A DNA stretch of 64,000 bases from Pseudoxanthomonas indica (GCF_900167565.1 NZ_FUZV01000002.1:372001-436000); one strand, 5' to 3'. Shown: positions 26,227-37,687, counted from the stretch's first letter. A program made the numbers and translations. Notes: generated by a model not told the origin, from the sequence alone.

Positions 26227-28497
26227 ATGCACGTCCATCGACAAGGCGTGGATGAGCCAATGAAAGCATGGTGGCGCAGCCCGGCTGGCAAGATCGTCCT
26301 GTTGGGTGGCCTGTGCGTGCTGGCCCAGCAGGTGGCGATCAGCTATCGCATCGATTTTTTCGGCACCACCGCCAACGCCTCCCTGATTCACCTGCACGCC
26401 GGCCTGCTGCTGGCCATTGCCCTGCTGGAAACCGACCGCCGCGTAGTAGCGGGCGCCGTGGCGTTCACGGCCGTGGGCTGGGCGGTGCGGCAGTGGAATT
26501 TCGAGCCCGGCCAGTGGCCTCCGCTGCTGTGGGGACTGGGCGCCTGGATCGCCATCGGTTTCTGGACACTGGCCTGTGCCCGTTGGGCCGGCTGGCCGCG
26601 GGATCCCGAACGTCGCCGCATCGACCGCCGTGGCCTGGGCCGGTTGGTGGTGATGGGCTTGTTTGTCTATCCAGCCGGGCTGGCCTTGCTGGGTGGCACC
26701 ACCGTCCTCATTGCCGAGCCGGCGGTGGCGATCAGCTCGATGTTCCAGACCTTTTTCGCCAAGCAGTTCGGCGTGGCGGTGGTGACGTTGCCGCTGTTGG
26801 CGGCCTGGACCGAGCGGGGCGAGACCGCACCGCACCGCAGCAGCCGCTTCGCCGGCTGGGGCTGGCCGCTGGCGCTCATCGCCGGCCTGGCGATCAGCCT
26901 GTGGAGTTCGCAGGCCGTGCATGCGGGCCTGGCATCGCCGGCAGTGGTGTTGATGGATTACCGCTTCGCCCTGTTCGTGGTGCTGGCCTGGTTCGTGCTG
27001 CGGCTGCCGCCGCGCCGCTCGATGCCGGCGCTGGCGGCGGCGCTGTTCTGCCTGGTGTATGCGATGTCGGGTGCGGCCGAAGCCGGCAACACGGGCCTGG
27101 GCCTGGTCAATCTGTTCCACCTTGCGCTGGAAGTGGACATCCTGCTGCTGGCGATGCTGTACCTGTGGGTGATCAGCCGCGATCGCCGCGACCTGTCGCA
27201 ACGACTGGGCGAGGAAAGCCTGCGCGACACCATCACCGGCCTGCCCAACCTGCGTGCATTGAGACTACGCATGCGCAACGCGCCGCCGGCGCGGCACGAA
27301 CTGGGCTTCCTGCTGCTGGATCAGGCCGACACCCTGCTGACCGGCTTCGGCCTGGACACGCAGGCCCGGGTGATGGAAGCCATCGCCACGCGCCTGTCCG
27401 ATCTGGTCGAGGTCTATTACCTGGGCACGGGCCAGTTCGGCCTGGTGCCGTTGAACAAGAGCGACGACGACATCTGGGAGCGGCTGGTGGTGCGCGTCGA
27501 GCACGCCGAACTGCATGCCGAGGATCAGCCAGTGCGCCTGCTGCCGTACCTGGGCGTGGCGTCGCTGTCGGCCTCGCCGGCCGACACCGTGGACGCGGCG
27601 CTGCTGACCGCCTCGCACCTGGCTTTTGATGCGCGCCAGCATGGCGAAGTGCTGCCGCGTTACAGCGATCTGAATGATGATCGCCTGCGCGAATCGCATC
27701 GCCAGCAGATGTCGGATGCGGCAATGGCACTGTCCTGCCTGCGCAACGAACGCATGGTGCTGTACTTCCAGCCGATCCGCCGACGCGCCAGCGCCGACGA
27801 AGCCGACGCCACCATCTCCGGCGAGGTGCTGTGCCGCCTGCGCGATGACGAAGGCCGGCTGATTCCCCCGGCGCGCTTCATGCGCCCCATCGAAGCCGCC
27901 GGCCGTGGCGCCGAACTGGATCTGGCGGTGATCCGCGCGCTGTTCCGGCAACTGCGGCGTTACCCCGATGCCTTGCCGTATTGCGAGCGCATCGCCATCA
28001 ACCTGACCGGGCAGAGTCTGGCCTCGATGAGTTTCCAGATTGAGCTGCGCACCTTGCTGGCGGACTCGCCGCTGCCGCTGTCGGCGCTGTGTTTCGAAGT
28101 GACCGAAACCGCGGCCATTTCCAGCACCGCCATGGCCAGCCGCCTGCTGCGGGATCTGCGTGCGCGCGGATGCCAGGTGGCAATCGATGATTTCGGCACC
28201 GGCATGCAGAGCTTTGCACGCCTGAAAGAACTGCCGGTGGACATCATCAAGATTGACGGCTCGTTCATCCGCAACGTTGCCCAGCGCGGCAGCGATTACG
28301 CGCTGGTGCAGGCGACCGTAGCGGTGGCTGGTGTATTCGGCGCCGAGACCGTGGCCGAATTCGTCGAAGACCGCATCACCGCCGAATGCCTGGGTGAACT
28401 GGACGTGGACTGGGTGCAGGGCGATTTGTATTCGCCGCCACTGCCGCTGTCGGAAGTGCTGGCCAACGTGCTGCCTCGCGAGATGTCGTTCGGCTGA
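26227..28497 (+). CDS. Membrane protein with degenerate GGDEF and EAL (c-di-GMP phosphodiesterase-type) domains
   Basis: About 756 residues. Roughly eight N-terminal transmembrane helices (MASE-like, to about residue 330) precede a GGDEF-family domain whose signature is lost (TGQFGLV where GGDEF should be), then an EAL domain. EAL motifs: EVLCRL (for EALLR), INLTG, FEVTETAAI, IDDFGTG, KIDGSFIRN, ETVAEFVED and QGDLYSPP. The metal and base residues seem retained, so c-di-GMP hydrolysis is plausible and GGDEF probably regulatory. Start: TAGGA is 8 nt before the ATG at 26227; ATG 26260 is an alternative. Monocistronic. Confidence 0.85.
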   Translation: MHVHRQGVDEPMKAWWRSPAGKIVLLGGLCVLAQQVAISYRIDFFGTTANASLIHLHAGLLLAIALLETDRRVVAGAVAFTAVGWAVRQWNFEPGQWPPLLWGLGAWIAIGFWTLACARWAGWPRDPERRRIDRRGLGRLVVMGLFVYPAGLALLGGTTVLIAEPAVAISSMFQTFFAKQFGVAVVTLPLLAAWTERGETAPHRSSRFAGWGWPLALIAGLAISLWSSQAVHAGLASPAVVLMDYRFALFVVLAWFVLRLPPRRSMPALAAALFCLVYAMSGAAEAGNTGLGLVNLFHLALEVDILLLAMLYLWVISRDRRDLSQRLGEESLRDTITGLPNLRALRLRMRNAPPARHELGFLLLDQADTLLTGFGLDTQARVMEAIATRLSDLVEVYYLGTGQFGLVPLNKSDDDIWERLVVRVEHAELHAEDQPVRLLPYLGVASLSASPADTVDAALLTASHLAFDARQHGEVLPRYSDLNDDRLRESHRQQMSDAAMALSCLRNERMVLYFQPIRRRASADEADATISGEVLCRLRDDEGRLIPPARFMRPIEAAGRGAELDLAVIRALFRQLRRYPDALPYCERIAINLTGQSLASMSFQIELRTLLADSPLPLSALCFEVTETAAISSTAMASRLLRDLRARGCQVAIDDFGTGMQSFARLKELPVDIIKIDGSFIRNVAQRGSDYALVQATVAVAGVFGAETVAEFVEDRITAECLGELDVDWVQGDLYSPPLPLSEVLANVLPREMSFG

Positions 28498-28533
28498 TCT
28501 GCAGGGATGGCTTCAATGCCACGCTGCTTTTGC

Positions 28534-28650
28534 TCCCTCTCCCGCTTGCGGGGGAGGGCTGGGGTGGGGGCAGAACGAAGTCGCAAACTCAAAGACCTGG
28601 TCTTCGTTCCGCCCCCATCCCAACCTTCCCCCGCAAGCGGGGGAAGGGGC
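28534..28650. repeat. REP-like inverted doublet B
   Basis: Left arm CCCTCTCCCGC-TT-GCGGGGGAGGG (28535-28558) plus CTGGGGTGGGGGCAGAACGAAG. Right arm CTTCGTTCCGCCCCCATCCC plus CCTTCCCCCGC-AA-GCGGGGGAAGG (28624-28647). The two arms are inverted around a core of about 29 bp and could fold into one long cruciform. Same family as doublet A at 16937-17180. It sits between the convergent genes for the EAL protein and YbaL, a usual site for REP/BIME elements. Confidence 0.88.
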
Positions 28651-28687
28651 AGAAGCGATCCGCCCCGCAGCGCGTGGAGATGTCTGG

Positions 28688-28742
28688 CTTATCGGGCGCG
28701 CAGCGCCCGGTGACGTTTGACTTATCAGGCGCGCAGCGCCCG
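28688..28742. repeat. 33-bp-spaced hairpin repeats at the ybaL 3' end
   Basis: Two copies of CTTATC(G/A)GGCGCGCAGCGCCCG (28688-28709 and 28721-28742), offset by exactly 33 bp. Each contains a palindrome around GCGCGCAGCGC. The second covers the stop codon and last codons of ybaL. It looks like an in-frame-sized duplication, or a pair of terminator-like hairpins. Confidence 0.75.
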
Positions 28743-30407
28743 ATACGGTGGCGTGGCCATCACCATCTCCGCCAGCGAGAACGCCAATTCGCGCTCGGCC
28801 AGCACCGCGCCATCGGCGCCATGTTCCAGCAGGTGCCGCACTTCGGTGTCGCTGTGCGCGCGCGCCAGCAGGGTCAGGCCGGGATTGATCGCACGCAGCT
28901 TGGCGATGGCCTCACCGGCTTCCAGTGGCTGCGGAATCGCCAACACGGCAATCTTGGCGCGATCCGGATGTGCTTCGGCCAGCACGCGATCTGCCGCCGC
29001 ACTGCCACGGATGGCGGGAATACCGGCGGCATGCGCGCGCGCCACATGCTCGCCGTTGTCATCGATCACGATCAGCGGCACGCCGCGATCGCGCAGCACC
29101 TGCGCCAGCGCACTGCCCACGCGGCCGTAGCCGATGATGATGGCGTGGTCGTGCAGATCGAGCGACGGACCCGGCGGGATTTCCGGCTCGATCGGTTGCG
29201 GCGCATTGGCTTCGCGCTTGCGCACCCAGCCATCCAGCCACGAGAACAGGAACGGATTGGCGATGATCGACAGTAGCGAGCCGGCCAGGATCAAATCGCG
29301 TCCGGTCTGCGGCAGCAGATCCAGGCTCACACCGAGCGCGGCCAGGATGAAGGAGAACTCGCCAATCTGCGCCAGGCTGACCGAGATGGTCAGCGCGGTG
29401 CCGGTGGGATGGCCGAACATCCGCACGATCACGAACGCCGCCAGCGACTTGCCCACCACGATGATCAGGAAGGTGCCCAGCACCTGCCACGGATGCTCGA
29501 TCAGGATGGCGGGATCAAACAGCATGCCCACCGAGACGAAGAACAGCACGGCGAAGGCATCGCGCAGCGGTAGGGAATCGTTGGCCGCCTTCTGGCTCAG
29601 TTCCGACTCGTTGAGCAGCATGCCGGCAAAGAACGCGCCCAGCGCGAACGACACGCCGAACAGGGTGGCCGAGCCGAACGCCACGCCCAGCGCGATCGCC
29701 AGCACCGACAGGGTGAACAACTCGCGCGAGCCGGTGGCGGCGATTTTTTCCAGCGTCCACGGAATGACGCGGCGGCCGACCACCAGCATCACCGCCACGA
29801 ACAGGCTGAGCTTGACCAGCGTCCAGGCGATGGCCACCACGATGACGCCGAACACGCCTTCCTCGGCCTGCTGGCCCTTGCCGAACACATCGGCCAGCGC
29901 CGGCAGCAACACCAGCGCCAGCACCATCGCCAGATCTTCGACCACCAGCCAGCCCACCGCGATGCGGCCGCGCTGGGTGTCGAGCAGGCGTCGATCTTCC
30001 ATCGCCCGCAGCAGCACCACCGTGCTGGCCACCGACAAGGCCAGGCCGAACACGAAACCATTGATGGGGGTCCAGCCCATGCCCCAGGCCAGGCCCCAGC
30101 CTAGCAGCGTGGCCACGGCGATCTGCGCCAACGCGCCGGGGATGGCGATGGCTTTGACTTCGAGCAGATCATCGAGCGAGAAATGCAGACCAACGCCGAA
30201 CATCAGCAGCATCACGCCCAGTTCGGACAACTGGTTGGCCAGCGCCTGATCGGCGACGAAGCCAGGAGTGAAGGGACCGACAAGGATGCCCGCGAGCAGA
30301 TAACCGACCAGAGGTGACAGGCGCAGTTTGTGGGCCAGCGCGCCCAGGACGAATGCCAGGGCCAGGCCAACCGCGACGATGTTGATCAGGTCGGTGTCAT
30401 GATGCAT
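28725..30407 (-). CDS. ybaL: YbaL-type monovalent cation:proton antiporter (CPA2) with RCK domain
   Basis: 560 residues: twelve-helix Na+/H+-exchanger-type domain (about 1-385, with LVGYLLAGILVGPFTPGF, VASTVVLLRAMEDRR and GKSLAAFVIVRM), then a cytoplasmic TrkA-N domain with dinucleotide motif IIGYGRVGSALAQ (about 425) and DDNGEHVARAHAAG. Length and domain order match E. coli YbaL/KefB relatives, which export K+ or Na+ in exchange for protons. The start at 30407 (MHHDTDLINIVAVGLALAF) mirrors YbaL homologues. No KefF/KefG partner is adjacent, so YbaL is favoured over KefB/KefC. Confidence 0.85.
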   Translation of the reverse strand: MHHDTDLINIVAVGLALAFVLGALAHKLRLSPLVGYLLAGILVGPFTPGFVADQALANQLSELGVMLLMFGVGLHFSLDDLLEVKAIAIPGALAQIAVATLLGWGLAWGMGWTPINGFVFGLALSVASTVVLLRAMEDRRLLDTQRGRIAVGWLVVEDLAMVLALVLLPALADVFGKGQQAEEGVFGVIVVAIAWTLVKLSLFVAVMLVVGRRVIPWTLEKIAATGSRELFTLSVLAIALGVAFGSATLFGVSFALGAFFAGMLLNESELSQKAANDSLPLRDAFAVLFFVSVGMLFDPAILIEHPWQVLGTFLIIVVGKSLAAFVIVRMFGHPTGTALTISVSLAQIGEFSFILAALGVSLDLLPQTGRDLILAGSLLSIIANPFLFSWLDGWVRKREANAPQPIEPEIPPGPSLDLHDHAIIIGYGRVGSALAQVLRDRGVPLIVIDDNGEHVARAHAAGIPAIRGSAAADRVLAEAHPDRAKIAVLAIPQPLEAGEAIAKLRAINPGLTLLARAHSDTEVRHLLEHGADGAVLAERELAFSLAEMVMATPPYRALRA

Positions 30408-30509
30408 CGATACTCGCGGGTGGTGGCAGGGGGAACCCCGAGTTTCGCCGAAGGCGGCGCGATCCTGCAAACCCGTCTTGTTGTGGCACAGATTCATGCA
30501 CCGGTTTGC

Positions 30510-32900
30510 TTACCAGCGATAGCCAACCCGGCCGTACACGAAGGCGCCGTTGAAGCCGAACGGCGAGTAGCTGCTGTAAGGGAATTGCCCCGAGTTGGAG
30601 GTGGCGAAAATCGTCTTGTCCGGATAGCTGTCCAGCAGGTTGTCCGCGCCCACGGTGAAGGTCCAGCCCTGCAGCTTGTAGCTGGCCGAGGCATCCACCA
30701 CCCATTCGTCGCCGTAGCGCTGATCGTTGGCGGCGCTGGTGGCGTTGCGCACGGTGTAGTCGCCATAGCGCGTGGTGGACAGGGCGAAGTCCCAGTTTTC
30801 CAGGTTCCAGGTCGCGCCGAGGTTGAGCTTGGTCTTGGGATTGACCTCTTCGATGCGCCCTTGCTCGTCACGCGAGACGCGTTGCAGGTTCAGGCCGTTG
30901 CTTTCCAGCTCGGGCGGGTTGGCCGCGATGTGGGTGATCTCGGTCTTGTTGTAGCCGAAGCTGCCGGTCAGGTTGAGCGTGCCGCTGCCCAGCGGCAACG
31001 CATAGGAGCCGACCAGATCCACGCCGCGGGTACGCGTGTCCACCGCGTTGGTGAAGTAGCGCACGCTGGTGACGTTGGGATAGCCCAGCGAGGACACCAG
31101 CGACACCAGTGCGGCACCCTGCAGGTTGCCCGACAGGATGATGCGATCGTCCACGTCGATCTGGTACGCATCCAGGGTGATGTACAGGCGATCAATCGGC
31201 TGCAGCACCAGGCCCAGACTGTAGGACAGCGAGGTTTCCGGTTGCAGCGGTTCGGCGCCCAGCGCGGCGGCCACCGGATGATCGACCGGGAACGTGCCCG
31301 ACTCCAGGAATACCGTGCCGTTGAAGTTGCTCGTCACCGCGGTGTAGTGCTGCTGCGGCAGCGACGGCGCGCGGAAGCCGCTGGCCACGGTGGCGCGCAA
31401 CGCGACCTGATCGGTGAAGGCATATCGCGCCGACAACTTGCCGGAAGTCTCGCTGCCGAAGTCGCTGTAGTCCTCGTAGCGCACGGCCGCGCCGCCGGAG
31501 AATTTGTCGGTGAAATCCGCTTCCAGATCCGCGTACAAGGCGTAGCTGTGGCGCGAATAGTGACCCGCGTTGGCCGGCGAGAAACCGCCAAAGCCCTGCG
31601 CACCGGCCGCCAGCGTGCCGGACTGGAAGTAGGAGTCCGGCCGGCCCGGCGACTGGTTCCACTTTTCGTCGCGGTATTCGGCGCCGAAGGCCAGCGTGAC
31701 CGGATAGGCCAGGCCCCAGTCGAAGCCCTTGCTCACATCCAGGTTGACGATGTTCTGCGTGGTTTCCAATGCGCCGTCGTAGAACGAACGCGGGCTGGAC
31801 GCGCCCAGGCTGGTGTTGAGCGAGTTGCGGGTGAAGAACTCCAGGTGGTTGTAGCCGTAGTTGTAGCTGGCGTCCCACTTCCAGCCGCCGGCGGTATCAC
31901 CACGCAGGCCGGCGACCAGCGAGCGATCCTGCGAGACGTTGTTGATCTCCGGCACGAAGCCGTCCGGATAGATCGACAGGATGTTGCGTGCATCGCCCGG
32001 CGCGCGATAGAAGGCGAACGAGGTGATGTCGCGGTTGCCGAAGATGCCGAACGCGTACGCGGTGATCGCATCGGTCAACTTGAATTCGGTGTTGAGCGAG
32101 ACCGACTGCGCTTCCACTTCCGGATCGCCGTAGACGAACTTCTTCTGGCCCAGTTGCGGATTGGAACCGCCCGGCGAGGTACCGGCGTAGGGGCGGGCGC
32201 GGTTGGTGCTGTCCTGGTCGTCGACCTGGCCGGCCACGTGCAGGAAGCCGCGGTCGCCGCCGAAAGTGATGCCGACATCGCCGGCCAGCTGATACTGCGC
32301 ACCGTCGCCGGCCGAGTACTGGCCACCCTTGACGCCGATGCTGCCGCCTTCACCCGCGCCCTTGAGCACGATGTTGACCACGCCGGCGATGGCGTCGGAA
32401 CCGTATTGCGCCGAAGCGCCGTCGCGCAGCACTTCGACGCGATCGATGGCGGCGATCGGGATGGTGTTGAGATCCACCGGCGCCGAGCCGCGGCCCATGC
32501 TGCCGTTGACGTTGAGCAACGAAGAGGTGTGCCGGCGCTTGCCGTTGACCAGCACCAGCACCTGGTCCGGGGCCAGGCCGCGCAGCTGCGCCGGGCGGAT
32601 GGCGCTGGTGCCGTCGGTCACGGCAGGACGCGGGAAGTTGAGCGAGGGCAGGGAGCGCGCCAGGGCGGTGGCCAGTTCGGTGGTGCCGGTGGCCTGCAGC
32701 GCTTCGGAGGTGATGATGTCGATGGGCGAGGCCGACTCGGCCACGGTGCGGTCACTGACCCGGGTACCGGTGACAATCAGGGTGTCGAGCGTCTGCGGGG
32801 CTTGGCCTGGCGCGGCCACGGGGGCGTTCTGGGCGAGGGCGGGGGCGGTGGCGAGGGCCAGGAGGATGGCGGCGGACAGCGACGAAACCTTGCGAATCAT
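30510..32900 (-). CDS. TonB-dependent outer membrane receptor (paralogue)
   Basis: 796 residues with signal peptide (cleavage near ALA/QNAPV), TonB-box region LDTLIVTGTRVSDRTVAES, plug domain with IRPAQLRGLAPDQVLVLVNG and VEVLRDGASAQYGSDAIAGV, and a beta-barrel ending in an aromatic residue (GRVGYRW). It clearly shares ancestry with the receptor at 17189-19615 over the plug. Trp instead of Phe as last residue is permissible for outer-membrane sorting. GGAG precedes the ATG at 32900. The substrate is not deducible. It is divergent from the ABC-F gene. Confidence 0.92.
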   Translation of the reverse strand: MIRKVSSLSAAILLALATAPALAQNAPVAAPGQAPQTLDTLIVTGTRVSDRTVAESASPIDIITSEALQATGTTELATALARSLPSLNFPRPAVTDGTSAIRPAQLRGLAPDQVLVLVNGKRRHTSSLLNVNGSMGRGSAPVDLNTIPIAAIDRVEVLRDGASAQYGSDAIAGVVNIVLKGAGEGGSIGVKGGQYSAGDGAQYQLAGDVGITFGGDRGFLHVAGQVDDQDSTNRARPYAGTSPGGSNPQLGQKKFVYGDPEVEAQSVSLNTEFKLTDAITAYAFGIFGNRDITSFAFYRAPGDARNILSIYPDGFVPEINNVSQDRSLVAGLRGDTAGGWKWDASYNYGYNHLEFFTRNSLNTSLGASSPRSFYDGALETTQNIVNLDVSKGFDWGLAYPVTLAFGAEYRDEKWNQSPGRPDSYFQSGTLAAGAQGFGGFSPANAGHYSRHSYALYADLEADFTDKFSGGAAVRYEDYSDFGSETSGKLSARYAFTDQVALRATVASGFRAPSLPQQHYTAVTSNFNGTVFLESGTFPVDHPVAAALGAEPLQPETSLSYSLGLVLQPIDRLYITLDAYQIDVDDRIILSGNLQGAALVSLVSSLGYPNVTSVRYFTNAVDTRTRGVDLVGSYALPLGSGTLNLTGSFGYNKTEITHIAANPPELESNGLNLQRVSRDEQGRIEEVNPKTKLNLGATWNLENWDFALSTTRYGDYTVRNATSAANDQRYGDEWVVDASASYKLQGWTFTVGADNLLDSYPDKTIFATSNSGQFPYSSYSPFGFNGAFVYGRVGYRW

Positions 32901-33061
32901 GGGATCTCCAGCGACGGCGGGGAGGGGGCGGCGGCCCGGTACCTGCGAGGGCGGGGGCCACGGCTCCAACGTAACGTCAATTATTTGTTAACAGGTAGAA
33001 TGGTGTCGCAGAACTTCTGCTTATCTGCTTATTCCCTCCGGCTCTCTCTGGCATTGCCCCC

Positions 33062-34936
<1,875 letters not shown>

Positions 34937-34997
34937 CCCGCTCGGCATCAGACGACCCTCTTCGCGCAGCCTCGATGAAGGCTCGAAGGTCGCCAGA

Positions 34998-35099
34998 CGC
35001 ACTCGACGGACTCCGGGGCTTGGGCTAGATTTGCCGTCATCCAAGGAAAGGCGTTGCGGGCTTCCGGGGAATCGCCCACAGCTACAGCGCCTGGACGCG
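34998..35099 (+). promoter_or_regulatory. Conserved leader/promoter segment upstream of first paralogue
   Basis: A 102-bp segment (begins CGCACTCGACGG, contains GGGCTAGAT as a possible -10 and CATCCAAGGAAAGGCG) is repeated upstream of the second paralogue at 37688-37788. It includes a potential stem GGGCTTCC / GGAATCGCCC. Conservation beyond the start codon suggests shared promoter and leader regulation, or an ancestral duplication that included the promoter. Confidence 0.6.
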
Positions 35100-35111
35100 A
35101 AGGGGGCGGGG

Positions 35112-37250
35112 ATGCGGATTCGAAGTGCAACAGCCGGTGTGGCCCTACTGGCTGTAGTGGCTTGCGCCTGGGCCGCACGCATGGATTGGGCACCGTTCGC
35201 GGATGGACCGCGCGTCGCAGCGCGTGCCGCGCAAGCGGATCCGGGTATCGCCGCCGCGGCTGCCGCCGCGGCTGCCGGAGCGCGTGCAAACGGTTCACAG
35301 CCGCTGGTGCCTGGCGGCTACTTCACCATCGTCGGCGATGTAGTGGATCTGGCCAGCGCCAATGAACCCATGACAGTCACCGCACGCGTCGGCACGCGGG
35401 TATTCCCTGCCGTCGTACAGGGCCATACCTACAGCGTGAGCGTGTCAGGTGGACCGTCCACGGCAATGGTGAAGGTGGAAGTGGAATCCACCCGTGTGCA
35501 TTACGAATCGGTGCTCGGCACCTTCGGCAGACTGCAGGCGCTGGCCGGCCCCGATGCACGTCTGGTGCAGGCGGAAAACGCCTGGGTGAAGGTGTCGTCG
35601 TACACCACCGCGCTCTCGCTGATGAGCGAATTCCAACTGGGAGGGCGGCAGGCAGCCAACGACACCGACATCCAGCGTGGCATGCGCGCCACGCCGACCG
35701 AAGATCTGGAAGCGGCCGCCTACCTGTTGATCCGGGGCATCACCGATCCCACGCCGGCTTACTTCCCGAACGGCTACGAGATGGTGAAGAACCAGGTCGA
35801 ATACAGCCTGGCCTTGCGGGAAGACTCCGACCTGCTCTACGCGACCTATGGTTTCCTTTCGAAGCGGCCACCGACGGCGCCCGTCGCTTCGCTGAGCGAA
35901 TTGCCCGAGCAACTCGTGATGAGCGACGGCGTGTCGGCGCTGGACTTGCCGCTGGGCGGCAAGCGCACGGTATTCCTGTTGCAGAAGGAGGCAGGCAATC
36001 AGGTCTCCTTTCTCGAGTCCTACCCGATGGCCCATACGCAGTACCGGGCCAGCATCGCGAGCGATGGCACGGTTGTACTCGAGCCCGACGTGCCGCCCGT
36101 CCACCGCGCTTTCAGCCGTGATCACGACGCCACGGTGGAGCGGCGCCGCACTCGTTATGAGCTGCGTCGCCTCTATCAGGGCGACCCGTACAGCCACTGG
36201 GCGATCAAGATGTTCTGGACCGAGCAGGTCGTGTCGTCGCCGGACCTACCGGTAGTGACCGGTTCGACCGAATACGTAATGGCAGGCATCGACGTGCAGC
36301 GCTGGTCGCAGCCGCAAGGCTGGGTCAATCCATCCAATCAGTTGATGGTGATGCCCTGGCTGTGCATCGACAGCGAGTCCAACCTCAATCGCTGCGAATC
36401 CACCCGCCATTCGTTTGCAGCCAACGGCAACGGCAGTACGCTGGGCTACGGAATGAAGTTCGCAGACAATCTGGCGATGGCGGGCGAAAGCGCACCAGGC
36501 CCGGATTTCAGCTGGAGCATTGACTCCGCTGCGCGCACATTGCAGATCACAGCGGGCGCCATCAGCACCACGTTCTGGCGGGTGGATGGCCAGGATCACG
36601 GCGCTGGCACGCTGCTTTATCTCGCGCGCGAGCAGGGCTCAGGGCAAGTGCAGGTCAGCTTGGATTTCGTCATCCCGCAGCCCGACCCGGCTCAGTGGTT
36701 GAGCTCCGGCGAAGGGCAGTGGCGTCGCAGCGATTATTCGCCCAGCAGCATCCGGTTCTATTACTACTACTGGCCGGGCCAGTTCGACATGACCCGCACC
36801 GCGGGCGTGGCCACCTACTACCGTCGTCCGCCAGCCTCGCGCGTGGACGTGCCACCGCTGGACTACCTGACCTATACCCAGCAGGGCGCCGTGGTTGACC
36901 ATCGCGTCAACCGGATAACCACGCCCACGACCTGCGCCATCTATTACCCGGCCACCTGTCAGACCTTGCTGGTTTACTTCCGCCCGTTGTTGCGCGTTGG
37001 CAATCGTTACTACGGCCTGCAGGAAGAATACGAGCACCTCGCGGGCGGCAGTGTGGCGACCACCCTCACGCGCACGAGCAGTCGGGCGGTGTTCCAGGAT
37101 TGCCTCGCCGGCGCCTGCAACGGGGTCACCGGACTGACCGACGTCGCTGCAGCGCCATCGCACGCTTCCGCGGGGCGCGCCTGGATGATTGATCGGGCTC
37201 CGGTCCAACGGCGTGCACGATACAAGGGAATTGCGCGCGCGGACCTGTAA
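35112..37250 (+). CDS. Large exported protein of unknown family, first tandem paralogue
   Basis: 712 residues, not recognised. An N-terminal membrane/signal segment (MRIRSATAGVALLAVVACAWA) is followed by a low-complexity Ala stretch, a beta-rich N-domain (GSQPLVPGGYFTIVGDVVDL, FPAVVQGHTYSVSVSG), a middle helical-type region, and a C-terminal half with many aromatic residues. Three Cys pairs are shared with the second paralogue: LCIDSESNLNRC, TTCAIYYPATC and DCLAGACNG, which points to disulfides outside the cytoplasm. The shared block YFRPLLRVGNRYYGLQEEYEH is the most conserved. The ATG at 35112 has a GGGGCGGGG site; an open extension to a TTG at 35031 exists but would precede the signal, so I do not use it. 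Confidence 0.8.
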   Translation: MRIRSATAGVALLAVVACAWAARMDWAPFADGPRVAARAAQADPGIAAAAAAAAAGARANGSQPLVPGGYFTIVGDVVDLASANEPMTVTARVGTRVFPAVVQGHTYSVSVSGGPSTAMVKVEVESTRVHYESVLGTFGRLQALAGPDARLVQAENAWVKVSSYTTALSLMSEFQLGGRQAANDTDIQRGMRATPTEDLEAAAYLLIRGITDPTPAYFPNGYEMVKNQVEYSLALREDSDLLYATYGFLSKRPPTAPVASLSELPEQLVMSDGVSALDLPLGGKRTVFLLQKEAGNQVSFLESYPMAHTQYRASIASDGTVVLEPDVPPVHRAFSRDHDATVERRRTRYELRRLYQGDPYSHWAIKMFWTEQVVSSPDLPVVTGSTEYVMAGIDVQRWSQPQGWVNPSNQLMVMPWLCIDSESNLNRCESTRHSFAANGNGSTLGYGMKFADNLAMAGESAPGPDFSWSIDSAARTLQITAGAISTTFWRVDGQDHGAGTLLYLAREQGSGQVQVSLDFVIPQPDPAQWLSSGEGQWRRSDYSPSSIRFYYYYWPGQFDMTRTAGVATYYRRPPASRVDVPPLDYLTYTQQGAVVDHRVNRITTPTTCAIYYPATCQTLLVYFRPLLRVGNRYYGLQEEYEHLAGGSVATTLTRTSSRAVFQDCLAGACNGVTGLTDVAAAPSHASAGRAWMIDRAPVQRRARYKGIARADL

Positions 37251-37435
37251 GTGCATCGCCCGGCTGTCCGCCCGCACTCGACTGGCCCGGGTTGAGTGTG
37301 CAGAAGCACACGTTTCCACCGGCAATCGCCATGTCGGGCTCGACGGCGCACAGAGATACCTATAGATTGCGCGCCAGGGGAACGCGCAGCGGCAGCTGGA
37401 TCGTCGCTACTTGCCATCAGGAAGTAAGGAAATCC

Positions 37436-37687
37436 ATGGAAAGGAATCAGTCAGGTAAACGCATGGCGATGCTGGCCATCTTCAGCTTCGTTGCCTATGC
37501 CTGCGCGGCACACGCGCTGGGCGAATGGGAAAGCTCCCGCCAGCGCGAACCTGCCCGGGCCACGGCCTCGGCGGCGATGCGCATGACCGCCGCGGTGGTC
37601 GAAGCCACCCGCCATCCGGCCCGGCAGACCCGCTCGCTCCCACTGCCGGATAGCCGTCGCAAAGACGATACCGCGCGCATGCCGTAG
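37436..37687 (+). CDS. Small secreted protein between the two paralogues
   Basis: 83 residues: a basic start (MERNQSGKR), a hydrophobic stretch MAMLAIFSFVAYACA and a signal-peptidase-like site AHA/LG near residue 28. The mature part is short, polar and rich in Arg (REPARATASAAMRM, RHPARQTRSLPLP). AAGGA lies 6 nt before the ATG, better than any alternative in the frame. It sits exactly between the two large paralogues and ends just before the second leader. Not recognised; role unknown. It may be a partner or chaperone of the large proteins, which is inference from position. Confidence 0.6.
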   Translation: MERNQSGKRMAMLAIFSFVAYACAAHALGEWESSRQREPARATASAAMRMTAAVVEATRHPARQTRSLPLPDSRRKDDTARMP

